The notes: generated from the letters alone by a model not told the origin. 12,818 bases of DNA from Nitrolancea sp040255925 (GCA_040255925.1 JBDZVX010000072.1:1-12818), one strand, 5' to 3'. Shown: positions 1-5,864, counted from the first letter of the stretch. Numbers and translations: made by a program.

Positions 1-201
1 GCCGGAGACCGGGCGGTCGGCAGCGTGCTGGCCAGCGATGCCTACTTCCCCTTCGCCGATGGGGTTGAGGTGGCCACGGCAGCCGGGATCACTGCAATTG
101 CTCAGCCGGGCGGCTCGGTGCGAGACCCGGAGACCATCGAAGCCGCCGACCGGGCGGGGATCGCCATGGTCTTCACCGGCATCCGCCACTTCCGGCACTG
201 A
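1..201 (+). CDS. purH: PurH C-terminus (AICAR formyltransferase/IMP cyclohydrolase), partial
   Basis: Bifunctional purine biosynthesis enzyme that carries out the last two steps to IMP in the cytosol. Only the last 66 residues are in the window, open from base 1 to TGA at 199-201. The sequence is the highly conserved end of the AICAR transformylase domain: a VLASDAYFPFADGVE segment, then AQPGGSVRD, then the terminal IAMVFTGIRHFRH, which matches the RHFRH end of the family almost exactly. The SDAxFPF and QPGGSxRD segments line the folate/AICAR site in known structures. It converges on the uracil-DNA glycosylase gene with a 106-nt spacer in which I see no convincing terminator hairpin. The identification is very secure; the upstream part is outside the window. 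Confidence 0.96.
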   Translation, partial: AGDRAVGSVLASDAYFPFADGVEVATAAGITAIAQPGGSVRDPETIEAADRAGIAMVFTGIRHFRH

Positions 202-307
202 TCCGTTTGGAGCTCGGGCGCGGTGAGACACGCAAGGACCAGAACCTCACTGTAGGGTGTTGCTTGCTGAACCCACTTCGTGCCGCGCTCGGTGATTACG
301 CTCCAAT

Positions 308-976
308 TCAGCCGGAGCGCTGGCAATCTTGAGCCATCTCCCAAGCGCGCCGGAGCGACCGGAAATCGGCCTCCTGTGCCGTGAGCGGCCGGTGAATCTG
401 GGCGCGGGGAGAAGGGTGATAGAGCGGCACCAGCAGGCGGCCGTTCCAGGGAATTGCCTGCCCGGCATCCCGGCGTAGCTCGGCATCGTGCGGTTCGATC
501 AACCCAAGCGCGTCAAGTGCAACAATCCCCATTGCCCCGACGATCACGGGATCGACGATCGCGATCTGCTCTCGCAACCAGTGCGAGCAGCGCCAGATCT
601 CGGACCGGTCCGGACGGCGGTTCCCTCCCGACTCCTTGTACGGATGACAGAGCACGGCGTTCGTCAGGAAGACCGCATCGCGTGTCCAGCCGGCCGCGTG
701 CAGCAGCCGTTCCAGGTTCCGAGCTGACTGATCGCCGGAAAAGGGTATTCCGGTCCGGGCAGCGCCGAGCCGCCCCGGTGCTTCACCGATCAGCATTACG
801 TCTGCCGGTACCGGCCCATTGTCTGGGCTCAGTATCGGACGACTGGCGGCCATCGCCGGACAAGCCCGGCAAGCACTGGCGCGGGCCGCGAGATCAAAGA
901 ATGCGGGACTCCGATGATCGGCTGCCTGGTCAGGCGCCGGGATCAATCGCTTCGAGGATCGAGAGTAACTGGTCAT
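308..976 (-). CDS. Uracil-DNA glycosylase, Fe-S type (family 4/5-like)
   Basis: Removes uracil (or another deaminated base) from DNA to start base excision repair. Motif 1 reads GEAPGRLGAARTGIPFSGD at about residues 64-82: the opening GEAPG is as in family 4 (UDGa), while the GxxxTGxxFxGD continuation resembles family 5 (UDGb). Motif 2 is HPSPRA near the C-terminus. Four cysteines, a CxxC at 36/39 plus C110 (in TNAVLC) and C130, are spaced as the [4Fe-4S] ligands of these families. It lacks the KRRIH stretch of UDGX. I chose ATG 976; ATG 1006 is also in frame and neither has a clear SD. The gene overlaps the HAS-barrel gene upstream by 47 nt, so translational coupling is likely. About 222 aa, normal family length. 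Family membership is sure; substrate preference is not. Confidence 0.9.
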   Translation of the reverse strand: MTSYSRSSKRLIPAPDQAADHRSPAFFDLAARASACRACPAMAASRPILSPDNGPVPADVMLIGEAPGRLGAARTGIPFSGDQSARNLERLLHAAGWTRDAVFLTNAVLCHPYKESGGNRRPDRSEIWRCSHWLREQIAIVDPVIVGAMGIVALDALGLIEPHDAELRRDAGQAIPWNGRLLVPLYHPSPRAQIHRPLTAQEADFRSLRRAWEMAQDCQRSG

Positions 977-1562
977 AGTCACGCTTGAATAGGCGGGAGA
1001 TCTCATTCGCGGCGTGTTCGAGCCAGCCGGTATCCTGGCCGCGAGCCTCGAACGTAACCCGGACGTGCGCCGCGATCAACTGCTCCACCGGAATATCACC
1101 CTGGTAGTGGGCTAAGATCGACAGATAGCGCGGATCGTCGGTGACCGCATGAAGATCATCCGGCTCGACTTCGGTCACCGAGTAATGCAAGGGCGGTGGG
1201 AGTGGCGGCAGCAGATGCCGGATTGTCCGTCCCTGCCGGTAGGCCACCGGCACCGCTTCGAATGTGGAGCGCAAAATCCGGGCAAGCTCCGGATGACGCT
1301 GGTAGACCTCCTGGTCACGGACCTCGGCCGAACCCCGGCGGATCGCGCGCCGTCCGGCGTCAATCCCGCCGGTCTCGCCGAAGGAGACCACGGCAAAGAT
1401 CGGATCGCCCGCCTGGGTCGCCACTCGGACCAGGGACCCAAGCGGCGGCAATACGTGCAGCTCGTCGCTCTGGACCCAGATCCGCGCGGTGCTGGTCTCG
1501 ATGACCTCGCCAACCCTCTGAGGCACCCTGCCGTTAGACGAAACGGCCACGCTTGCTCCCAT
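930..1562 (-). CDS. Stand-alone HAS-barrel domain protein
   Basis: About 210 aa. The N-terminal part (VGEVIETST... then PPLGSLVRV, then a FAVVSFGETGGID stretch) has the pattern of the HAS barrel, the N-terminal beta-barrel of HerA/ATP-synthase-type ATPases. No Walker A or B motif follows, so this is a barrel without its motor. The C-terminal half has a LLPPLPPPLHYSV segment and then a mostly helical region ending in SRLFKRDYDQLLSILEAID. It sits between nurA (29-nt overlap) and the glycosylase gene (47-nt overlap). By inference it contacts NurA as the HAS barrel of HerA does, perhaps bridging to an ATPase encoded elsewhere. The ATG at 1562 has AAAGG directly abutting it; a GTG at 1550 has GGGAG five bases upstream and may be the true start. 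Domain call is by pattern only. Confidence 0.75.
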   Translation of the reverse strand: MGASVAVSSNGRVPQRVGEVIETSTARIWVQSDELHVLPPLGSLVRVATQAGDPIFAVVSFGETGGIDAGRRAIRRGSAEVRDQEVYQRHPELARILRSTFEAVPVAYRQGRTIRHLLPPLPPPLHYSVTEVEPDDLHAVTDDPRYLSILAHYQGDIPVEQLIAAHVRVTFEARGQDTGWLEHAANEISRLFKRDYDQLLSILEAIDPGA

Positions 1563-2727
1563 CCTTTGCCGATCGCCGGTGCACGATTCCGTGTTCTGCC
1601 AGCGATTCTTCGACCATGATCTCGACCGCCCGGCGCTCGTCAGCCCGGATGACGGCGATTTCGTGCGCTTCCTGGAGCGCCGAGGGATATCCCATTCCAC
1701 GCTGGCATTGATCGTAGATCGCCGCGTGGGTGAACTCCAGCAGGTCGCGATCCGCCGCGACCCAGCGCGGGACCTCCACGCGGGCGATCTCGACTCCGGT
1801 ATGCAGGTAGAAGAAGTGGACGTGGAAATCCGGCCCGTAGCGGTCGAGGATCTTCGACGTGCTAGCGAACACCTGGGAGCGCTCGCCCGGTTGCAGGCTC
1901 GCCACGTTTTCGAACAGGAAACGGTCGGTCACGTCCGGCAGGACGTCGCACGCAGGCGTATGCCCTTCGCTCGCGATCCGGTTGCGGCAGTGGTCACAGT
2001 CCACCTTCCGGCCCTGAGATGGATAATCGCAAATGGAGACCCGGAGCGTGTTCGTAAGTTCCCTGGCTCCCGGGTAGCTGATGAATGCCGCGACCGGAAC
2101 GTTTGCATCCCGGAGCATCCGCATCGTATCCAGAAACGGCGGGAGCACCCAATCGACGACGAAATCCTGCTGGCTCTCCAGACCCCACAGAACCAGTGTT
2201 CCATCCTGAAGCGCGAGCGACGGGCATTCGTTCCTAAGTCGCACCGCTTGTTCAGCGGCAATCCTTAGCTCATCGGTCGCCCGCTTGAGACCGACGATCG
2301 TGCCGTCGACCGGCACCCGGCGCACGGCGTTCGGGACAAAGAGCTCATCCTCCTGGAAATAGAGCGTGGGCTCCGCTGAGAGCTCGGCCTCCGGTTCCGA
2401 CCCATACCGCAAGATCACCTTGCCGATATTGATCAGGAAGAAGCGCACCGGGCTGTGCCGATCCGGCAGGATAAACGATCCGTCACTGGCGACGATCGCG
2501 AAGTCTCCCTCAATGACCGGCGCGGGAAAGGTCGCCCGGTAGTCGGCGTCGGTTTTGGCCAGTAGCCAGGATGTCTTGGCGGTCTGGAGGCGAACCCGGA
2601 GATCATCGTCCTGAAGGTTGGCATAGGCCGCCTCCAGGGCGGCAAAGCGATCCCCGGTGCTCTGGCGCTTGTGCTCCTCCACCATCGCATCAAGACGGCC
2701 GGCGATTCCGGCGAGATCCAACGTCAT
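1534..2727 (-). CDS. nurA: NurA domain nuclease
   Basis: NurA family nucleases (RNase H-like fold, Mn-dependent) resect DNA ends at double-strand breaks together with the HerA translocase. The 397-aa protein shows the expected acidic motifs in order: ASDGS with D82, LQDGTL with D175, an SYPGARELTN stretch at about 217-226, then RVEVPRWVA at 316-324 and the C-terminal GYPSALQEAHEIAVI block at 346-360. A cysteine cluster (C233, C244, C247, C260) looks like a metal-binding insertion. The ATG at 2727 is preceded by GGAG with 7-nt spacing. It is the first gene of a three-gene minus-strand operon; a -10-like TATACT lies 37 nt upstream of the start. No herA is adjacent, which is unusual for this family. 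Family call is strong; activity is inferred. Confidence 0.9.
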   Translation of the reverse strand: MTLDLAGIAGRLDAMVEEHKRQSTGDRFAALEAAYANLQDDDLRVRLQTAKTSWLLAKTDADYRATFPAPVIEGDFAIVASDGSFILPDRHSPVRFFLINIGKVILRYGSEPEAELSAEPTLYFQEDELFVPNAVRRVPVDGTIVGLKRATDELRIAAEQAVRLRNECPSLALQDGTLVLWGLESQQDFVVDWVLPPFLDTMRMLRDANVPVAAFISYPGARELTNTLRVSICDYPSQGRKVDCDHCRNRIASEGHTPACDVLPDVTDRFLFENVASLQPGERSQVFASTSKILDRYGPDFHVHFFYLHTGVEIARVEVPRWVAADRDLLEFTHAAIYDQCQRGMGYPSALQEAHEIAVIRADERRAVEIMVEESLAEHGIVHRRSAKDGSKRGRFV

Positions 2728-2763
2728 CTGGCAACTCCGGGCAAACGATCAACGTTATCCGGC

Positions 2764-2793
2764 AGTATACGTCCGGTGTGTAGCCTCCGGCCA
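2764..2793 (-). promoter_or_regulatory. Possible sigma-70 promoter of the nurA operon
   Basis: On the minus strand a perfect-looking -10, TATACT (2769 to 2764), lies about 30 nt before the nurA ATG after allowing for the start site. The -35 is weak: TGGCCG at an 18-bp spacing keeps only three consensus bases. The same -10 hexamer appears upstream of the Zincin_2 and glycosyltransferase genes in this window. Confidence 0.4.
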
Positions 2794-2867
2794 TCACCCG
2801 CCGGCCTGAGGAAGCCATGTTTCTCGGTGGTGCATTGCCAAACCGAGCAACGTAACCTCCTTTAACA

Positions 2868-2889
2868 TGGTTTGTGCCAATACAAACCA
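2868..2889. promoter_or_regulatory. Operator-like palindrome upstream of the 3015/3087 promoter
   Basis: Perfect inverted repeat TGGTTTGT - GCCAAT - ACAAACCA, 8-bp arms around a 6-bp spacer, in an AT-richer patch of an otherwise GC-rich sequence. It ends 9 bp upstream of the -35 element at 2899, the usual position for an activator or repressor site. An outer, more distant pair TTTAACAT (2861-2868) and ATGTTAAA (2923-2930) flanks it and overlaps the -10. The binding protein is unknown; the HTH proteins at 4111 and 4430 are candidates only by proximity. Confidence 0.5.
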
Positions 2890-2898
2890 ACATAGAGA

Positions 2899-2927
2899 TT
2901 TACAAGGCCACGTATCGGTGTTATGTT
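2899..2927 (+). promoter_or_regulatory. Sigma-70 promoter with extended -10
   Basis: TTTACA (2899-2904), a 17-bp spacer, then TATGTT (2922-2927) preceded by TGT, an extended -10 arrangement. The expected start of transcription is near 2934, giving a leader of about 150 nt before the ATG at 3087. It faces away from the nurA operon and should drive the 3087-4341 cluster. Confidence 0.6.
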
Positions 2928-2967
2928 AAATGTGTCGGGACATCCGGCGAGTCTCCCAGGACAGCAG

Positions 2968-3018
2968 AAAGGAGGTGTCAAGAACCGTGACGTGCGCTTC
3001 CGAATGAAGGGCGAATGA
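2968..3018 (+). other. Strong SD followed by chained mini-ORFs (leader peptides?)
   Basis: AAAGGAGG at 2968-2975 is among the best SD sequences in the window, yet it does not precede the long ORF at a usable distance. It is followed by a short ORF (GTG 2987, stop TGA 3005-3007; a GTG at 2975 is in the same frame), which overlaps by ATGA a four-codon ORF (3004-3018), which in turn overlaps by ATGA the ATG at 3015 that is in frame with the DUF2171-like gene. The arrangement could couple translation stepwise or form a regulatory leader. It may also be chance, since the real start is probably at 3087. Confidence 0.35.
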
Positions 3019-3086
3019 GCCCGGCACGTTCACGTAACGCGGATCCCTTTGGACGAGGTACCCCGGCGTTCGAAAGGACAAGCGCC

Positions 3087-3581
3087 ATGACGACATCAGT
3101 CGGATTTGGCTGGGGAAGTACGCTGGAAAACGCGGCCGAGATCAACTCCATCTCCGAACACCTCGCTGAATATGTCCATAAGGGGATGGCCGTCTACGAC
3201 CGTCGCAACCGCCGAGTCGGTACCGTCGAAAAGGTCTACCCATCCACCCAGGATCACGAGTTCTCCATCGGAGTCGGCACCGGCCTCTTTAGTCAGGATG
3301 TCTGTCTGCCCGCTCATTATCTAACCGCTTGGAACAACGAGATCGGTGTTGGTCTGGACAGGAAGCAGATCAAAAAGCTGGGCTGGCCCTTCTGCCCAGC
3401 GGAACTCCGCGGGAGTTGGAGGGGTCCGGCTGCGTTGGTCTCGTCTGATCTTCGCGTCTCGACCTACAAGGAGGTTCATCATGGTGACCGCAACTGCTCG
3501 CGCTCGCGCCGAGGCAATGAGTTGGCTCAAGGTCGGAGTGATCAGCGGGATTCTTGCCGGCATCGTCTATATCGTCTATGA
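3087..3581 (+). CDS. PRC-barrel-like / DUF2171-like protein, odd C-terminus
   Basis: The 164-aa product has a single recognisable domain at about residues 24-100. The pattern is VHKGMAVYDRRNRRVGTVEKV, then FSIGVGTGLFSQDVCLPAHYL, then VGLDRKQIKKLGW. This is how DUF2171/PRC-barrel-like small beta domains look, which bind partners or act in stress and envelope contexts; function here is unknown. ATG 3087 has GAAAGGA eight bases upstream and is preferred over the in-frame ATG 3015. After residue 100 the composition turns rich in Arg, Ser, Cys and His, like out-of-frame translation, and the ORF runs 101 nt into the next gene. The -1 frame stops at 3446-3448, a tidy 32 nt before that gene, so a missing base after about 3390 is possible. 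Confidence 0.65.
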   Translation: MTTSVGFGWGSTLENAAEINSISEHLAEYVHKGMAVYDRRNRRVGTVEKVYPSTQDHEFSIGVGTGLFSQDVCLPAHYLTAWNNEIGVGLDRKQIKKLGWPFCPAELRGSWRGPAALVSSDLRVSTYKEVHHGDRNCSRSRRGNELAQGRSDQRDSCRHRLYRL

Positions 3582-3984
3582 GATGGTTGTCGCGGAACTT
3601 ACCGGCGAAGGGCTCCTCATGCCGCTGCGGAGAATTGGGGCGATGTCCCTCGGACCGGATGTCCTCTCGCCTACCGCGCCGGTGACAAACGCGGTGATCG
3701 TCGGGATCATCCTCGCGCTGGTCCTTTCGATCGTCTACGGCGTCACGGTTTCGCTGACCGTGGCCGGTATTTCCTATTTCCAGGAGAATGCACGGCTCTT
3801 GGTAGGCGCGACAACGCTCTGGGCATTCCTCCTGTATCTCGTCAACTACTTCTTCTGGGGGCGAACCTTCTGGCCGTGGTTCTTCCAGTCAAACTCATTC
3901 TGGCAGTTCCTTGGGGTCACGGTCTTCTTCGGGACAGTTTTGGGGCTGTTGCTGGCCGAGCGCAAGCATCTCGGCGGGAGATGA
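3481..3984 (+). CDS. Small integral membrane protein, four predicted helices
   Basis: 167 aa, function not recognised. Four hydrophobic segments can be read at about residues 16-38, 68-97, 105-125 and 138-157, with an aromatic-rich FFWGRTFWPWFFQ turn between the last two and a basic end (AERKHLGGR). The N-terminus before the first helix is Ala/Arg-rich. The start is well fixed by AAGGAGG at 3468-3474, six bases before the ATG, although the same frame is open from further upstream. It follows the DUF2171-like gene, whose ORF overlaps it by 101 nt, and is followed after 18 nt by a very strong hairpin. Co-transcription with the upstream gene is likely. I can only call it a conserved-looking membrane protein of unknown role. 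Confidence 0.8.
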   Translation: MVTATARARAEAMSWLKVGVISGILAGIVYIVYEMVVAELTGEGLLMPLRRIGAMSLGPDVLSPTAPVTNAVIVGIILALVLSIVYGVTVSLTVAGISYFQENARLLVGATTLWAFLLYLVNYFFWGRTFWPWFFQSNSFWQFLGVTVFFGTVLGLLLAERKHLGGR

Positions 3985-4002
3985 TCCGGCTGGAGTCTCT
4001 CC

Positions 4003-4040
4003 GCCTCCATGGATGGGGTGGGAGCCTCATCCATGGAGGC
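4003..4040 (+). terminator. 16-bp hairpin directly after the membrane protein gene
   Basis: GCCTCCATGGATGGGG (4003-4018) pairs with 4025-4040 around the loop TGGGAG: 13 perfect Watson-Crick pairs, then one G-U and two G-C pairs. It begins 18 nt after the stop codon. No T-tract follows, so it is either a non-canonical terminator or an RNA-processing/stability element that separates the membrane protein from the HTH gene. Confidence 0.6.
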
Positions 4041-4050
4041 CCCAGCACCA

Positions 4051-4076
4051 TGGAATCGGACTACGGCCCGATTCCA
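4051..4076 (+). promoter_or_regulatory. Second hairpin / palindrome before the HTH gene
   Basis: TGGAATCGG (4051-4059) and CCGATTCCA (4068-4076) form a perfect 9-bp stem with an 8-nt loop, 10 nt after the larger hairpin. As DNA it is also a plausible operator for the HTH protein whose gene starts at 4111. Confidence 0.5.
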
Positions 4077-4082
4077 ACACTC

Positions 4083-4102
4083 CCTCCGCCAGCCAGTGGA
4101 GG
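4083..4102 (+). promoter_or_regulatory. Possible SD-sequestering stem of the HTH gene
   Basis: The SD of the HTH gene, GGAGG at 4098-4102, is complementary to CCTCC at 4083-4087, giving a 5-6 bp stem with an 8-10 nt loop. The ATG at 4111 follows the SD by 8 nt. Together with the two upstream hairpins this suggests translational control, but the stem is short. Confidence 0.35.
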
Positions 4103-4110
4103 TGCTCGAC

Positions 4111-4341
4111 ATGCGGAAGTCAAAGGACGTGCTGAACGTGGAGGAAGCCGCGCAACTCCTGGGGGTGAGCCCATGGACGGTTCGCGAACAAGCCCGGCAA
4201 GGGCATCTGCCGGGCCGCAAAGTCGGCAAGGAATGGCGCTTCTCCCGTCAGGGGCTCATGATCTGGCTTCAGGATGGCGTAAAAACCGAGATCCTGACTC
4301 CCCCTGAAGGGACGGGACACGATACATCGGCAAATTGGTGA
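4111..4341 (+). CDS. Excisionase-family helix-turn-helix protein
   Basis: 76-aa DNA-binding protein of the HTH_17 (excisionase/MerR-like) type: VLNVEEAAQLLGVSPWTVREQARQ forms the helix-turn-helix at about residues 7-30. The wing follows as HLPGRKVGKEWRFSRQGLMIWLQ at about 32-54. The tail (TEILTPPEGTGHDTSANW) is likely disordered. Start ATG 4111 has GGAGG with 8-nt spacing; the same frame is open further upstream but without a usable SD. Genes of this type are not always tied to phage; in chromosomes they often act as small local regulators. No integrase is near. It lies at the 3' end of the plus-strand cluster and converges with another protein of the same fold at 4430-4633. Its target could be the palindrome at 4051-4076 or that at 2868-2889, which is inference. 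Confidence 0.87.
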   Translation: MRKSKDVLNVEEAAQLLGVSPWTVREQARQGHLPGRKVGKEWRFSRQGLMIWLQDGVKTEILTPPEGTGHDTSANW

Positions 4342-4372
4342 GGATCGACCACAAACCTGGGTCGCCGCGAAG

Positions 4373-4404
4373 CCCGAGGCGCCCCATGCTTCTTTCTCGG
4401 GGCG
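4373..4404. terminator. Possible bidirectional terminator between convergent HTH genes
   Basis: Two competing stems sit in the 88-nt gap: CCCGAG (4373-4378) with CTCGGG (4396-4401), and CGCCCC (4380-4385) with GGGGCG (4399-4404). The loop holds a short T-rich run. Position between convergent genes fits a terminator; the stems are only 6 bp. Confidence 0.3.
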
Positions 4405-4429
4405 GGCGTATCCAAGCGAGTAGCCCGCG

Positions 4430-4633
4430 CTAGCCGCGGCTCTCCAGCCACTGAAGCACGTCTTCCCGGCGAATCGACATGATATCGTGTCCGACCACGG
4501 TCGCCTTTAACTCGCCGCCCCACACCGCCGATTGGATGACGTAAAGGCTCATTTCCAGCAGATCAGCCAGCTCGTGGGGCGTGTACTCCGACTGCCGGAG
4601 GATCTCTTCTGGTGATTTCCGCTCCGCGCTCAT
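4430..4633 (-). CDS. Small excisionase-family helix-turn-helix protein
   Basis: 67-aa protein: EYTPHELADLLEMSLYVIQS at about residues 16-35 fits a helix-turn-helix, followed by a short wing (GGELKATVVGHDIMSI) and the typical closing helix REDVLQWLESR of HTH_17/excisionase-family domains. ATG 4633 has AAGGA nine bases upstream; the in-frame ATG 4642 abuts the same AAGGA and is less likely. It lies 40 nt downstream of the Zincin_2 protease gene on the same strand, with no visible promoter between, so the two are probably one transcript. Sequence identity to the HTH at 4111 is low by eye, so they are not a recent duplication. The role is presumed local regulation; targets are unknown. Confidence 0.78.
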   Translation of the reverse strand: MSAERKSPEEILRQSEYTPHELADLLEMSLYVIQSAVWGGELKATVVGHDIMSIRREDVLQWLESRG

Positions 4634-4673
4634 GCCGCCCATTCCTTACCCGCCGCGTCGTCCGCGATCGTGG

Positions 4674-5864
4674 CTAAAGATTACTAACCCGCGCGATCCA
4701 CTGATCGGGAGCCCGAAGCTCCTCCATCGATGGCAGATACTCCGGACCGATCCAGACCTGTTTTGCGAAATCGTGCCCCCGTGCCTGCACAACGTGGTCG
4801 ATGAATGCCTCGCCCTGCTTGTATTGTTCGAGTTTGACATCCAACCCGGTCAGCCGCGCGAAGAGCTGCTCGGCTGGGGAGCGTTCACGCTGGCGACGTT
4901 CGAACCGCCGGGAGATCACATCATAGGTCGGGATGAGTTGCTTCCCCACCGCATTCATCACGTGATTGCTGTAGCCCTCGACGATCGACATCGTTGCCTG
5001 CATCTGATTGAACAGGTGACGCTGCTCGGGCGTCATGACCATCTCGATCCAGCTCCCGGGCTTACTATCTTTACTTCGAGCCCGCTCCCAAATGAGTTTG
5101 ATCCCCTCGACACCGCGCTTGAGATGCTCGATATCTTCATTGAGCAAGTCGAAGTACGACTGGAGGAAGCTGTTCATGTGCTGCCGCAGCCAGGGATGCG
5201 ACTCAAATTCAAAGGCATGGGTCGACTCGTGGAGCGCGAGCCAGAGCCGGAAATCATCCTCCGGAAGGCGGAGATTGGTCTCGACGCCACGGATGTTCGG
5301 CTGCACGAAATAGAGCTTGCCGGTCGTCAATGGTTCGCGCCCCAGCAGCGCGAGGTCATACTGCCCCAACACACGCCGGGCAAGGTAGCCCAGGAGCAAG
5401 CCGATCTCACCACTGAGCACGGTCTGGTTCAGGTTCCCCCAGAGGAGGTTGACCACCCGTGTCCGGGGTTGGTCCTTCAGCGGATTGAGCGCTTCCAACG
5501 GCTCGAACATGTCACGGAAGCTATCGATATTCGCGTTGATCCAGTCCACTCGATCGAAGGCATACACGTGCTCCAGATCCGTGGAGGGCAGCTGGTCGCC
5601 GGTATACTCGGCAACGAGCGGGACAGCCTTCTGAACGAGATTCCGGTAATAGCTGTCGAGCCGCTCACGCTCACCTGCGGTAAGAGCGGTTTGCCGGTTC
5701 ATACTCACGGCGATCGAACGCGCCTGGTCCCAGTTGATCAAGCCAGGCTTTGTCTCACGATCCGCCAATTCGCGGGCACGGTTACCAGCCCACGCGCCTA
5801 CCGCAGCCCCCGCGAGAAGTCCGATGGTTATCAAACGCCGGTCAGGAAATGAGGATTTTGCCAA
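4674..5864 (-). CDS. Membrane-anchored Zincin_2 family metalloprotease-like protein
   Basis: Resembles the DUF2342/Zincin_2 family, labelled coenzyme F420 biosynthesis-associated in some annotations although no direct role is proven. The zinc motif HESTH is at residues 212-216 of the 396-aa form, followed by AFEFESHPWLR and, further on, SIVEGYSNHVMNAVG, which supplies the conserved EGYxxH segment of the family. RRLITIGLLAGAAVGAWAG near the N-terminus is one hydrophobic anchor or signal segment. I chose the TTG at 5864: AAAGG lies ten bases upstream and the protein then starts LAKSSFPDRRL, a normal signal-like end. The in-frame ATG 5933 adds 23 residues of unlikely Cys-rich sequence. No F420 genes are near. 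A promoter at 6120-6148 and a hairpin-rich leader precede it. Confidence 0.82.
   Translation of the reverse strand: MAKSSFPDRRLITIGLLAGAAVGAWAGNRARELADRETKPGLINWDQARSIAVSMNRQTALTAGERERLDSYYRNLVQKAVPLVAEYTGDQLPSTDLEHVYAFDRVDWINANIDSFRDMFEPLEALNPLKDQPRTRVVNLLWGNLNQTVLSGEIGLLLGYLARRVLGQYDLALLGREPLTTGKLYFVQPNIRGVETNLRLPEDDFRLWLALHESTHAFEFESHPWLRQHMNSFLQSYFDLLNEDIEHLKRGVEGIKLIWERARSKDSKPGSWIEMVMTPEQRHLFNQMQATMSIVEGYSNHVMNAVGKQLIPTYDVISRRFERRQRERSPAEQLFARLTGLDVKLEQYKQGEAFIDHVVQARGHDFAKQVWIGPEYLPSMEELRAPDQWIARVSNL

Noticed and set aside
202..307. Terminator between purH and the glycosylase gene.
   Set aside because: No stem longer than a few base pairs and no T-tract found in the 106-nt spacer.
3346..3480. 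Upstream extension of the membrane protein to an ATG at 3346.
   Set aside because: The extension is Arg/Ser-rich and out of frame with the DUF2171-like domain; ATG 3481 has a perfect SD.
4111..4633. Excision module of an integrated phage or ICE.
   Set aside because: The HTH proteins belong to the excisionase-like superfamily, but there is no integrase, no att-like direct repeat and no tRNA in the window.
4581..5852. Plus-strand open frame of 423 codons.
   Set aside because: It is the mirror of the Zincin_2 gene on the minus strand, which has the HESTH motif and a promoter; the plus frame has no motif or SD.
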